DNA of 64,000 bases from Trachythela sp. YZ-2020 (lineage: Eukaryota > Cnidaria > Anthozoa > Malacalcyonacea > Clavulariidae), in contig JADLSH010000318.1 in the NCBI GenBank assembly GCA_016169945.1, positions 2,328,501 to 2,392,500 of the forward strand. Direction: 5' to 3'. Within the stretch, counting starts at the first letter, position 1. Each line of letters starts with the position of its first letter. Below are positions 1 to 11,859 of the stretch, one piece after another. Under the pieces are notes generated by a model. It had not been told where the DNA came from. It ran no database searches and worked only from the letters and a program-made list of their open reading frames with translations. Both the position numbers and the translations under genes were made by a program.

Positions 1-265
1 CATGCCTGAAATAGTCATAAGTGATGCTTGGAGAATGAAAACTATGGAAAAATTATATATTTTCAAGCATTCTTGCTAAAAAAGAAGGGGGATTCAGCCC
101 CCTAACTAGCTTGAAGAAGGGGGGCTCCGTCCCCAAGCGCCCCCCTCTTCTACACCACTGGTAACTAGGCATGTGAGTGAGTGGAAACGGACATAAACAC
201 GCGTTAGCCAATTAGGTTTAAGAAATGGCCCGTACACAAACTTTAACCCTATTTCTTTCCTCTAG

Positions 266-3200
266 CGTGCCCTACAGTTAGCCCTCAATGCGGGCATACC
301 GTTCATCTACGTCTCAGCCAATAGCGGAGCACGTCTAGGCCTGGCCGAGGATTTAAAACTTCAATTTAAGGTGGCGTGGGATGATCGTGACGCTCCTGAA
401 AAGGTCCGTGGATATTCATTGATTTGAATGTAGAGATTTATTTTATAGCATAACAATAATGTCATCCAGTCACGATTCAGTGATCGGAAATGTTCGCTTT
501 TCTTGTTTTGAAAATCCCACTGTTCTCCATGCCATTCAGTCATGATCCAGTGATCAGAATGTTCTATTTTCGTTTCCTTGTTTTGAAAATCCCAATAGTT
601 CTTGATAATATCCTGTTTTTATAGGGCTTCAAGTATCTTTATTTAACCACGAACGATTTTAAGAAGGTAAAATAGAACGTGACAGTTTTGAAAATGTTAA
701 AACAGTGCTCTTCCAGAGATTCCTAAAGAGTGAGAATTCTCAAACGTATTTCTTATTTCTGTTTAAGCTAAGTGCTTCAAATTCTGTACGTGCCGAAGCA
801 ATTGAAGAAAACGAAGAATCTAGATATAAAATTACAGATGTGATAGGTAAATATACTGTATTTGAAACGTTGTGGTCCAGTGTAGGTAGAATTCTACAAT
901 AAGCTGTCGTGGTTTGTGTCTGAACTACCTGAAAAAGGTATCTCAAACGTGGTGGTTCAGTGTAGGTAGTATTCTACAATAAGCTGTTGTGGTCTTTGTC
1001 TGAACGACTTGAAAAAGATATCTCAAACGTGGTGGTCCAGTGTAGGTAGTATTCTACAATAAGCTGTCGTGGTTTGTGTCTGAACTACCTGAAAAAGATA
1101 TCTCAAACGTGGTGGTTCAGTGTATGTAGTATTCTACAATAAGCTGTCGTGATCTTTGTCTGAACTACCTGAAAAAAGATTAAATATTTTTTGTATCGTT
1201 CACAGGTCGTGACGATCCTATTGGCGTTGAAAACCTGCGAGGATCTGGTATGATTGCTGGCGCCATGTCAAAAGCTTACGACGAGATTGTTACTTTAAGT
1301 CTGGTAAGTCCAGGGGATTACCCTTACTGGACCTCTAGGGAGAACAGTTTAAAACTGATAGAGCTATCCAGTATGAATAAAGTGAGTTTAGTTTAGGTTT
1401 CCTCCTGTAGTAACACTGGATCAATAAGAGATGGACCTTACTGGACTTCTAGGGAGAACAGTTTAGAACTGATAGAGCTATCCAGTATAAATGAAGTTAG
1501 TTTACTTTAAGGTTTCCTCCTGTAGTCACACTGGATCAATAAGAGATGGACCTTACTGGACCTCTAGGAAGAACAGTTTAGAACTGATAGAGCTATCCAG
1601 TATAAATAAAGTTAGTTTAGTTTAGGTTTCCTCCTGTAGTAACACTGGATCAAGAAGGGATAACCCTTACTGGACCTCTAGGAAGAACAGAACTGTCCAG
1701 TATAAATAAAGTTAGTTTTGTTTCCATTTTTATGTCAGGTGACATGTCGAGCTGTTGGTATTGGTGCATATTTATTAAGACTTGGTCAGAGAGTGATTCA
1801 AGTTGAAAACTCGCATATTATTTTGACTGGTTACGGAGCATTGAATAAGGTAAGATGTGTGTGTTTCACTAAGCACTATCGTACTGCAGATGGTGGTCAA
1901 CCTGCAGTTTTCAGAGTGAGAAAATAATGTTGATTTGTATTTTTGTGTAGTTGTTAGGTCGTCAGGTGTACACGTCGAATTTACAGCTCGGAGGACCTTC
2001 TGTTATGCATAATAATGGTAAATATAAATAATAAGCTTAATCTATTGTTTTTGAATTGGCATGGTTGTCGTGAACTCATGATTACAGTGGTGTAACTTAA
2101 CGCTTGCTCGCTTGCCCGGGGCAAGTGAAAATCATTACGGGCAAGTAGAAGTTTCTTTTTGGTTGCCCGATCGGGTAAGTTGCTTTCTGATTCAGCTTTT
2201 CCAGGAAAAAAAGCTGGCCATCTCTAAGTTATTATCCTCAAGTACAGTATTAAATGAGTACAATATAGACCAGTTAAAGTGCTACTAACCCCAAATATGA
2301 TTTTTTGTATGTGTAATATGTGTATCATTAACTATTCATTCCGCTGGATAATTTGAAAAATGTAAATAGATGAACACGCCTCGACGGACATTGTCCGACC
2401 ATTGTACGACGGACATTGTGCCTCGACTTGAATTCCACTTCAGTTCTTAAAGAAAATAATAGCATGGTGATTGGTGTAGACTGGCGTTACATAATGCAAA
2501 TTGTAGTTTTCCATCAGCATATTATGCTTACTGCAATCAGTTGCTTCAAATTGTGTTATTATGTGAACCAAAAAGATCTAATGGCAAGTGAATTTTATTA
2601 ATGGCAACCATTTTTTCATGTCCAACTTGCCCTGATCGCAAGTGGTCAAAAAGGTAAGGTACCCCACTTGATGATACTTACTTAACCATCTAGGTACATC
2701 ACATTTGGTTGTTCCAGACGATCTCAGTGGTCTGTTCAGCATCATTCATTGGCTTTCATACATCCCTCGTGTAAGTTCTGTCAATATATTGTTCACAGTT
2801 ATTAGATATTACGCTTAATCTTAATCTTAATAGACACTTTGCATAACATTTAGCAAGACAATAGTGCCATCCAGTCGTGATCCAGTGATCGGAATGTTTC
2901 ATTGTCTTTTCATTGTTTTGTAAATCCCACTGTTCTCCATGCCATAGTTTTGACATATTTGTAACGTTATGCAAAAGCTTGTTAAATTGGTTTTTATTTA
3001 TTTTCAGTGTAAGAACGCTCCCCTACCGGTGACAAAAATCGTTGACCCAGTCGAGAGAGAGATTGATTTTGTTCCCTCCCGTGTATGTGATCCTAGACAT
3101 ATGATTGCAGGAAAAAAGGAAAAAGGTATTCTATGATATTGATGATGATGGTGATGGTGATGGTGATAATAATGATGACGATAATGATAATGATAATCTA

Positions 3201-6200
3201 ACTGTCTAACTTATAGATAAATGGATCAGTGGATTCTTTGACAGAAATTCGTTTATAGAAACACTCGACGGCTGGGCAAAAACAGTTGTTTGTGGGAGAG
3301 CGAGGTACAACTTTAAAATATTGGACCTTATTAGACCTCTAAAGAGAACCGTTTAAAACTGATAGAGTTATCAAGTATAAATTAAGTTAGTTTAGTTTAG
3401 GTTTCCTTCTGTAATAACACTGGATCAATAAGTCATGTTCCTTACTTGACCTTTAGGGAGAACAGTTTAGAATTGGTAGAGCTATCCAGTATAAATAAAG
3501 TTATTTTAGTTTAGGTTTCCTCCTGCAGTAACACTGGATCAATAAGGGACGACCCTTACTGGACCTCTAGGGAGAACAGTTTAGAACTGATAGAGCTCTC
3601 TAGCATAAATAGAGTTACTATTGTAATTTAGTCAATATTTATTCGTTCAATATTTTCAGGCTAGGCGGAATTCCTATGGGTGTTATTGCTGTTGAGACTC
3701 GCGCAGTCGAAGTAACGATACCCGCTGATCCTGGCAACCCAAGCTCAGAGGCTCAACTTTACACTCAAGCTGGTCAAGTGTGGTACCCAGACTCCGCATT
3801 CAAAACTGCGCAGTGTATTAAAGATTTCAATAAGGAACAACTGCCGTTGATAATTTTTGCCAACTGGCGGGGATTTTCTGGCGGGTTGAAAGGTACTTTA
3901 CTAATCTGATGTTTGACAGACTAAAATGCTTAACTAAATGCAACTAACTTTGTTTATACTGGATAGCTCTATCAAGTTCTAAACTGTTCTTCCTAGAGGT
4001 CCAGGAAGGTTCGTCACTTACTGATCCAGTGTTACTACACGAGGAAACCTAAACTAAACTAACTTTATTTATACTGGATAGCTCTGTCAGTTCTAAACTG
4101 TTCTCCCTAGAGGTCCAGGAAGGTTCGTCACTTATTGATCCAGTGTTACTACATGAGGAAACCTAACCTAAACTAAACTATCTAAACTGTTCTCCCTAGA
4201 GGTCCAGGAAGGGACGTCACTTTTTGATCCAGTGTTACTACATGAGGAAACCTAAACTAAACTAACTCTATTTATAGTGGATAGCTCTGTCAGTTCTAAA
4301 CCCTAGAGGTCCAGCAAGGATCATCTCTTATTGATCCAGTGTTACTACATGAGGAAACCTAAACTAAACTATACCGGTACCCGGAAGTTGATGGTTTTTC
4401 TCAGGGTGCTGCGGTTTTCCTCCCTCGTCAAAAATTAACCGTTAGGCCTTAGTTGTCGATCACTTGTGTCACGAACCTCTGGTGTGAGTGAATTGGGCAA
4501 CCAGACCCTGTGTAAACTACATTATATAAATATATCTTTATTTCCTATTCACACTATATATCAATTTTATTTCAGACATGTATCAAGAAGTATTGAAATA
4601 CGGCTCTCTGATCGTGGATGCTCTACGTAAATATGAACAACCTGTGTTCGTTTACATCCCATGTAATGCCGAGTTGCGCGGTGGAGCCTGGGTTGTCCTG
4701 GATCCCACTATTAACCCACAGATGATGGAAATGTACGCGGATGAGGAGTCTAGGTACGAATGAATTGAAGTCTACTCTAATATATTTAGTTAGTATTATA
4801 TCAGTTAGTGGACTACCCCTTACCACTAAATTATGCTTGCTACTGTAGATCGGTGGTAGGTTATTACTTAGGATGGGATGACTACCCTGTCTCTCCTGTG
4901 CTCTGAGAGTTCCACCTGTCCTTTGGTTTTCCTCTTACCAAAAACCAAGCCTTGATAAAATATTTTTCTTCCTGGCACCAGGCATCCAGACCCAAAACAT
5001 TTCCTGCCAAATTTCAACTTCCAACAGTGTGTGTGTTTTCAGCAAACCAATGCGATTATACACGGTCGTGACCCAAGTCACCCAACCGCAGAACATGCCA
5101 GGCGGCCATTCAAAAACACTTGAAATCTTCAGGTGTTCAATTACTATTTTGCTAACATGCCTCTTGTATCACTTTGGTACTGCGCCATATGGTTGAATGC
5201 TAACAACGTTAGAACTTATAAATTTGTCAAACTTCATTCTCGATTTCTTGCTTTTCCTAAAAAAATTCCTGTGAGGTCAAAAAGATTTCCTGGTAGCATG
5301 CATGCTGCCACGCTGGCGGACATTCTCAAGCCTTGCCAAAAACTAATCCTTCTACCTTAGTCTGTACTCCGTCAAGAGGCGCTCTTGTGAGTCTTCGACC
5401 CAGTCACGTTTGAGCTGTGTCGTTCGCCGTTCAGCTCTCTGCTGTGAGTAAGAATAATGACCACTCTTTTACTGGTGTGTATCGGTCCTTATCTTTCTTT
5501 TCTCGTTCTATAGAGGAGGTATCCTTGAGCCAGCCGGGGCAGTTGAGATCAAGTTTCGAAGAAAAGATCTTGTGAAGACAATGAGACGTCTAGATGACAC
5601 CTACGGCAGGCTGATTCATAAACTCGCAGCACCAGGTTGGTATATATACTGCATCTACTTTGGAAGTTTTTTAAATGTAAAGTTGAAAGCTGATATATAT
5701 TTTAATGTTTCTCAGATTTATCAATCAAAGATCGCAAAACAGTAGAGAAACAGTTAAAAGAACGAGAGGAAATTCTGTTACCAGTTTACCAACAAGTAAG
5801 CATGTTTTGGATTTGATATAAAGTATACTAAGCATGAAAAAGAGGTAATTTTGCTTATTAACATTGTGATGGATAGCTCTATTAGTTCCTACCGTTTTCG
5901 TTAGAGGTCTAGTAGGGGTCATCCCTTATTGATCCAGTGTTACTACAGGAGAAAACCTGAACTAAACTAACTTTATTTATACTGGATAGTTCTACCAGTT
6001 CTAAACTGTTTTCCCTGGAGGTTCAGTATGGCACATCCCCTTTTTTATCCAGTGTTACTACAGGAGGAAACCTAAACTAAACTAACTCTATTTATACTGG
6101 ATAGTTCTATCAGTTCTAAACTGTTCTCCCCGGAGGTTTAGTGACGGTCTTCTCTTGTTGATCCAGTGTCATTACAGGAGGAAACCCAAGTACCCGGTGA

Positions 6201-8596
6201 AAACATTAGGTGTTTGCTAGAGTCAAAATTATTATCAGACAACTGCATATTGCAGAAATCGAACCTCGGTCACAGAGGTGACAGGCACATGCACTAAGAT
6301 ATAGACCAATATTTATTATGGAACTGACTTCTATTTTCAGGTTGCAATAACATTTGCTGATCTTCACGACACAGCAGGAAGAATGCACGAAAAAGGCGTC
6401 ATATCGGTAAGTCATGTGTTTTTATTGAATATGGAATTCCTATCTTCTTAACCTTAGTTTAGTTTAGTTTAGTTTAGTTTAGTTTAGTTTAGCCGAATGT
6501 TAGTTAAGGTTAGTGCCTTAGGGTTAGTTTTTAGCGAGGAAGTCTAGATCAGATTAGTACCCGGAGAAAAACTCCCCGAAGCACAGGCAAGAACCAACTA
6601 ATCTCAACTTACATGAGTTAATCAAGCATAGGGACGTTGCCCAACCGAAGTAAATCCCTGCCCTCGACCTGCCGTATAGCAGGCTTAACTCAGAGGTAAG
6701 GGGCAGCGCGCTAACCGCATCTGTCACCCGCGTGCTTCTCACATCTTATAACGACTACGTCTTATATTCCTGTCAGGAAGTTCTAAAATGGAAACAATCT
6801 CGGAAATTCTTCTACTGGCGACTTCGTCGTTTGTTACTTGAGAAGAGCGTCAAGCAAAAACTTGGTCAGGCAAACAAGTGAGTGTTGGGGAAGTGTTGGG
6901 GTGTTTGGACTTTCGATGTAAAACTCAATTTGTCTCTATCTTCAACTATGTCTTTCGTACAACACTATTTTAGGGATCTTTCGGATGGTCAGTTAAGCTC
7001 CATGTTGGAACGACTGTTCTTGGAGGATCATGGAACTGTCAAGGTCCTAATTAGTTTTACTATTTTATCAAGAGGAGAATATTTTGTTACATTTTTTGTG
7101 ACTCCGTTACAGCAGACTCCGTTTACAATATGTGTGTGTTTGTCCTGTGTGTGTCCTGTGTCAACAAGATGTGTTCGCAACAGACCTGTTGTCCTGCTTA
7201 GCAACAAGTTGTAACAATATTGTCATTTTATGAAGTTGCTACAAGGTTGTTACTCACAACTTGTTACAAGTTGTTGAATTGCAGGACGATAACAAGTTGT
7301 TGGAACAACTTGTAACAAGTCTGTTGAGTCATCAACCTTGTAGCAAGTTGGCAACAAGCCGATTACATCTTGTCAACAAGCTGGGAACAAGAAGTGCGAA
7401 CACATCCTGATAACAAATTGTTGAAACAGCAATGGTACAAGTCTGCTGCAGGTTTGTTACAAACTTGTGCGTTTTTACGTGTGTGTACTCGTTGGGATGG
7501 CGTCATCACCCAACAAGATCTAGATACTCTTGTGGTAAATAGCTACCGTCATCCCTATTCAAAGCATTAGGATTCATATGTATATGCCGAGCTTCCAAGC
7601 AATGGGTTTGACCATAACGATTATTGGTGGTAATGACTCGTTAGTTCTCTCAGGGCAATCATATGGGATTCACTTTTGTAAAATTGAAGTGTTTTCGTTG
7701 AATAATCTCCAGTATAATATTGCCATTCTGTAGTCATATCTGTGGAATGATAACGAGGTTGTTGTAAAATGGTTTGAGAGCGATATGGCGAAAGAAGAAG
7801 GATCAGTGATCGCTGAGAACATCAAATGGATAAAACGAGATTCTGTCTTAAGACAGATTAAATCGTAAGTGCCTGTGTTGAAGATTCAATTGGTGGCACA
7901 ATGCTTAGTTCATGTGCCATTCACCTCTGTGACCAGGGTTTGATTCCTGCAATATGCAGTTGTCTGATTATAATTTCATCTCAATTTCATGTGAGAAGAG
8001 TGCTTCCAGTTTGACTCTACCAAACACCACATGTTTTCTCCAGATTCTCCAGCTTTCTCCTGTAATAACACTTCACCAAAAAGGCATAGCGAATACTGGG
8101 CCTCTACGGAGGAACAATTTAGAACTGATATAGCTATACAGTATCAATGAAGTTAGCTTAGTTCGTGCTGTAGTTACACTGGATCAATAAGAGATTACTC
8201 TTACTGGACCTCTAGGAAGAACAGTTTAGAACTGATAGAGCTATCCAGTATAAATAAAGTTAGTTTAGGGTTTCCTCCTGTAGTAACACTGGATCAATAA
8301 GGAATGATCCTTACTGAACCTCTAGGGAGAACAGTTTAGAACTGATAGAGCTATCCAGTATAAATAGAGTTTACTTAACTTACTTAGTGATGATTGGCTA
8401 ATTCAACCTTTTTAAACCAATTACTAGGCTTGTGCAAGAAAATGCTGACGTGGCTATGGACTCAATTATTCATATTACCCAACAGATGTCTCAAGCTCGA
8501 CGGGCAGAGGTTGCTAGGATACTGGAAGCATTTGATTCAACGAAATCATCGAACGGCAACGGTAATGGCAGTGGTAGCGATAATTTGACGGAGTGA
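266..8596 (+). CDS. ACACA-like: Acetyl-CoA carboxylase, C-terminal 655 residues (carboxyltransferase), 18 exons
   Basis: Eighteen GT-AG exons join without a phase break: 266-403, 625-666, 768-846, 1206-1303, 1739-1849, 1951-2017, 2694-2770, 3008-3125, 3217-3304, 3660-3892, 4576-4753, 5514-5635, 5716-5795, 6341-6406, 6777-6877, 6974-7043, 7734-7864, 8428-8596 (TGA stop). The product is the biotin-dependent carboxyltransferase half of multidomain eukaryotic ACC, which moves carboxyl from carboxybiotin to acetyl-CoA to make malonyl-CoA. Diagnostic stretches are [68 protein letters not shown] and ELRGGAWVV, in family order, followed by the RRLLLE...DGQ and [10 protein letters not shown] tail. The biotin carboxylase, biotinyl and central domains must lie upstream of the window. 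The C-terminus ends in a Ser/Gly/Asn-rich run ([12 protein letters not shown]). Whether it is the ACC1 or ACC2 type cannot be told from this half. Introns are full of repeats. Family assignment is very secure. Confidence 0.97.
866..1185. repeat. 80-bp tandem repeat, about 4 copies, in an ACC intron
   Basis: The phrase gtggtccagtgtaggtagta recurs near 871, 951, 1031 and 1111, so the period is 80 bp. Each unit also holds caataagctgt and tgtctgaactacctgaaaaa. The same unit forms arrays at 17815-18345 and 38985-39290. Confidence 0.9.
1310..1725 (+). repeat. ~115-bp tandem tail module, forward array in an ACC intron
   Basis: About four units, each running from ttactggacctctagggaga through gaactgatagagctatccag to tttcctcctgtagtaacact. 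The same module occurs attached to a tRNA-like SINE head elsewhere (7890, 35570), so this array is best read as an expanded SINE tail. Confidence 0.85.
3325..3620 (+). repeat. ~115-bp tail module, forward array upstream of ACC exon 3660-3892
   Basis: Two and a half units in the same orientation as the 1310 array, ending 40 bp before the exon. Confidence 0.85.
3955..4375 (-). repeat. ~115-bp tail module, reverse array downstream of ACC exon 3660-3892
   Basis: About four units read actggatagctctatcagtt ... aggaaacctaaactaaacta, the reverse complement of the 3325 array. They lie between exons 3660-3892 and 4576-4753. Confidence 0.85.
5870..6335 (-). repeat. Reverse SINE: tail array plus tRNA-like head, in an ACC intron
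   Basis: About three reverse tail units at 5870-6185 are followed by the reverse complement of the SINE head (tgcatattgcagaaatcgaa, then a cctcggtcacagaggtgaca block) up to about 6305. The next ACC exon starts at 6341. Confidence 0.75.
6545..6750 (-). repeat. Second tRNA-like SINE family, minus-strand copy
   Basis: Reading on the minus strand from about 6735: gatgcggttagcgcgctgcc, cctctgagttaagcctgcta, then caggtcgagggcagggattt. The same head occurs at 41540 on the plus strand. The head looks tRNA-derived, with an A-box-like TGCGGTTAGCGCG. An adjacent agttt repeat lies at 6455-6490. Confidence 0.65.
7120..7470. repeat. Palindrome-rich dispersed repeat (ACAAGTTGT motifs)
   Basis: Repeated forms of caacttgttacaagttgttg and related caagatgtgttcgcaacaga fill this ACC intron stretch. 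A second copy lies at 50580-50745. Confidence 0.75.
7885..8375 (+). repeat. tRNA-derived SINE with ~115-bp tandem tail, forward
   Basis: A head with a degenerate A box (gtggcacaatgcttagttc) and B box (ggtttgattcc) about 40 bp apart is followed by a unique body (attataatttcatctcaatt) and about 2.5 tail units. It ends 50 bp before the last ACC exon. Confidence 0.7.
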
Positions 8597-8719
8597 ATTA
8601 AATTTGCTTTTTAATTGAAGGCGAGGTGTGAGAGACATAATGGCCTATATTTGAGGTTGACAAAACTTTAATTACTCTTTTCTTTCATGGTCAACCTATA
8701 TTTCATGCTATTAAACCAA

Positions 8720-8910
8720 CCATATTCATACTGGATAGCTCTATCTGTTCTATACTGTTCTCCCTACAGGTCCAGTAATAGTCATCTCTTATTGATCTAG
8801 TGTTACTACAGGACGAAACCTAAACTAAACTAACTTCATTTATACTGGATAGCTCTATCAGTTCTAACCTGTCCTCCCTAGTGGTCCAGTAAGGACTATC
8901 TCAGTGGTAG
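8720..8910 (-). repeat. ~115-bp tail module, reverse array just after ACC stop
   Basis: Two reverse units, 125 bp after the stop codon, probably in the 3' UTR or immediately downstream. With the forward array at 8085-8375 they bracket the terminal exon in opposite orientation. Confidence 0.8.
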
Positions 8911-8982
8911 GAACAATAACATAAGATCGAAGTTGTCCATGAAAGAAAGCAGTTAATGAACTGACAGATTTCGCTAGTTTAT

Positions 8983-9548
8983 CAGGGACCGCGGAGCAGG
9001 GGGGAGGGGGACAGGAGAGCTCGTCATCAGTGGCTTGCGATTTCTAGTAGAATACACATACATGTAGTTAAACGTATTATAATTTTTCACAACCATAAAG
9101 AAGTTAGACTGAAGAAAACATCATTATCTCTGCTATACATGACGCTTATTGTTTGCTTAAATCTAGCAGAGAATCGTCCGACTTTTTGGCGCTACTTTCC
9201 AGATTTAAAAAAATATATGAATGTTTTAAGTATCATATTAGGCACTTTAATTTCTTCTTCAGTCTTGGCAGTAAATATTGATTCGTTGCGTTAAGGTACG
9301 ATTGGTAGGTCTGATGTTCAGCAGCTTTTCGTTCGACCAAATATTTGGAAAGAATTCTTGTGACATTGCTCTTAAATCTTGTCCAAAGTGCATGAAATGG
9401 CATTTCAGAGACTGTATAATTCACGATTTTCTGGGGAAGCATGCCCCCATACCTCCCTAAAGATCTTGCGCTTTCAGCACTCGATACTAGTGTCACTGCG
9501 CACTCGGAGATATTTAGCCCCCAATCCAAAAATGCTCCGCGGTCCCTG
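8983..9548. mobile_element. 566-bp TIR element with a 124-codon minus-strand frame
   Basis: Perfect 16-bp terminal inverted repeats CAGGGACCGCGGAGCA lie at both ends, flanked on each side by TTTAT (8978-8982 and 9549-9553). A minus-strand frame from 9607 to 9233 partly overlaps the right end. It shows no domain I recognise, so it may be a remnant of captured or transposase sequence, or chance. Confidence 0.75.
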
Positions 9549-10205
9549 TTTATACTGATAAAAATTACCAAATCAAGATTGATTATCAACAAAACAATGA
9601 CGCACATTTTGGGCAGAATGAACTGTACAATAAATAGCTAGATAGTACAATATATTATATATATATGGAATTTTTAGAGATTGCTTTTAGAAATTGTCTA
9701 ACAATATTTAACTGGCTTCGTTTTGAACAATATGTTGCACTATCCAGTCTACTTGTTAGATCAGTGAGAGAGTTGGGCTATCCAGTCTACTAATCAGATC
9801 AGTGGCATGTCAATCAAATTTTTGGTTGTAATGAGTGTCTGTTGGTAATTGAGCTAAACAGAGGAAGAGAGGCAGTCATTGAGGTTACAGAATTGTATTA
9901 CCAACCTGCTTATTGGCAGGGAGTCACCATTTAATATGTACCCCATAAAGTTTTGAAAATTGTACCCCCTTCCTCCCCGGCCCTTTGTACTCAAATAAAA
10001 ATAGGAATAACGTCAGTTACACAATAGGCATACGGCACAAACGCAAACCACAGGCCCTTGATTCAATTCAACAAACTGCTAGGTTACATCAGAAGAAACA
10101 CCATGTTGTAACAGATATCTCGGCTACTATTAGTCCTATGATGGGAGTGATGCCAGTATAAGGTATGGGTATATACACGAATTTGCTGTTAATGCTCAGC
10201 AACTG

Positions 10206-10272
10206 GACTCTGTAGCTTAGTTGGTTAGAGCGCTGCACCGGAATCGCAGGGCCACAGGTTCGATTTCTTAGT
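10206..10272 (+). repeat. tRNA-like module (truncated element copy)
   Basis: A tRNA-like run, ctctgtagcttagttggtta ... ggttcgatttc, has A- and B-box character and is preceded by the block that also precedes the 31-kb copy (tggtatgggtatatacacga-like). It ends before an acceptor 3' strand, so it is a fragment of the TIR element described at 30923-31210. Confidence 0.7.
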
Positions 10273-10284
10273 TCTCCCTACATC

Positions 10285-10499
10285 TTGCAATATTTTACGA
10301 TGATCCTACGGTTCGTTTTGCCCGGCTCACAGATTTGTGCACCGCAGTCGATTGAACTTATCAACATTTTAGAAAGAACTCAGAGACGCGCAACTAAATA
10401 TATTTTAAACCTGCCGCTTTCGACAAACTTGGACTATAGTACAAGATTACAGTCTTTATATCTTCGTATATCGTACTGGCATGAATACCTAGACCTGGC
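10285..10499 (+). pseudogene. LINE reverse transcriptase C-terminal fragment
   Basis: One open frame of about 70 codons contains ILERTQRRATKYILNLPLS, LDYSTRLQSLYL and YWHEYLDL, the typical region after the reverse transcriptase core in CR1/L2/jockey-like LINEs. There is no upstream RT in frame. The frame is cut by the hAT-like MITE at 10500-10832. Confidence 0.8.
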
Positions 10500-10832
10500 C
10501 AGGGGAGTAACTTGGGTCTAAACATTAGGGGTGTGTGGTTCGTTTTGCCCGTCAAAAGGGCGTGGTCAGGACACAACGTAAAGGGGCCGGCCAAAACCAA
10601 AACGGTTTATGTGGGGGGGGGGGGGGGCTCGTACTGCTAGCAGGAATCCACAGGTATGGAGTGATGGTATCAGAAAATGTTGTATATTGGATTAGTATTT
10701 TTTTCAAATTTCCCAACACGACTTGAACATATTTTTGTCCGACCAACATGGCAAAATTTGCCCTACAGTATTGAAATTGTTGAACATTGGGGGGTGTCCA
10801 CCGACCCCCCGACCCCAATAGTTACGCCCCTG
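10500..10832. mobile_element. hAT-like MITE inserted in the LINE fragment
   Basis: The ends are CAGGGGAGTAAC (left) and, reading inward on the minus strand, CAGGGGCGTAACTATTGGGG (right). Flanking 8-mers gacctggc (10492-10499) and aacctgac (10833-10840) agree at 6 of 8 positions, as expected for an aged 8-bp hAT target duplication. A run of about 16 G lies near 10613. Confidence 0.75.
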
Positions 10833-11092
10833 AACCTGACGTTCTTAATTTAACATCACACATTGCTTGGTGAAAACGTCCGTTCTTCGCGTCATTCGTG
10901 CTACGCAGAGAACGACACGATCATCATCCAATAATACCGTAAAATATGTTATCTGTAAATGCAAAACCACTACCTACCAGAAATCACTTCTCATTTGAAC
11001 TTGTCCCATATGGAACAGTCTTGTAGATTAACTAAATTTTGACATGGACAAGTCCTAGCGTTTTTAAATCACTCTTACTGAAATATTATAAA

Positions 11093-11630
11093 TTAGTAAA
11101 ATTACATAGGTGATTATTGAAAATTCTCAACGCTGATTGGTTGCGCTACTTCGGATTAATACGCGATAATCACCTAAAGCGTTTTTAAGCCGCTTTTATC
11201 GTAGCCTGAGACAGACGAATAACGAAAATTATTATATACACAAGCTCTGGATATGAGGTATTCTGCGCGCAATCTGATTGGTTCTCTACTAGCAGGATAG
11301 TATCTCATATCCTGCTAGTAGAGAAAAGTAGAAAAATGGCTGGCAGATTTGGACAATTAAATGAAGAGGAAATTCAAGTTTTACATGAAGAAAGTACGCC
11401 AAAATGTTCTGTTCATATTCAGAGCTTGTGTATATAATAAAACAGTTATTCTACTCACTCTCGTCGTATATATGACTGATAGCCGACTCGCGCTATCGCG
11501 CCTCGTTGATCGGCTATCAGCTCATATACGACTCGAGTTCGTACAATAACTGTTAAATATTCAATTAAAATATTTTTGAAATGTGCATTTTTTCTTTTTT
11601 TCGAAATAATCACCTATGTAATTTTACTAA
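11093..11630. mobile_element. 538-bp TIR element with nested hairpins
   Basis: Perfect 26-bp inverted ends (11093-11118 and 11605-11630; core gtaaaattacataggtgatt). Inside are an inner inverted pair (acaagctctg near 11240 and cagagcttgt near 11420), a hairpin with ctctactagcaggata arms at 11284-11325, and another at about 11440-11555 with arms aacagttatt / aataactgtt and gccga / tcggc. Confidence 0.8.
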
Positions 11631-11725
11631 AACAATTATTCGCTTCAGGCTCGGTGAATATCGGTGAATAAAAACTTCGACTTCGTCTCGGTTTTTATTC
11701 ACCGATATTCACCGGCGAATAATTG
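11631..11725. repeat. Perfect-arm hairpin adjoining the 11093 element
   Basis: Arms aacaattattcgc ... gcgaataattgtt enclose a second arm pair, cggtgaatatcggtgaataa and its complement, around a loop of about 25 bp (aaacttcgacttcgtctcgg). Confidence 0.8.
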
Positions 11726-11859
11726 TTAGTCATTAGAACTCGATTATGACCCTGAACATCCTCGAACATTTAAAAGTATATGTAGAAGGTGTTTGTATAT
11801 AGAGGGAATATTCCAACGAAAGTTTATATACATATTTTATTGCGAAAATTGCAACTTTA

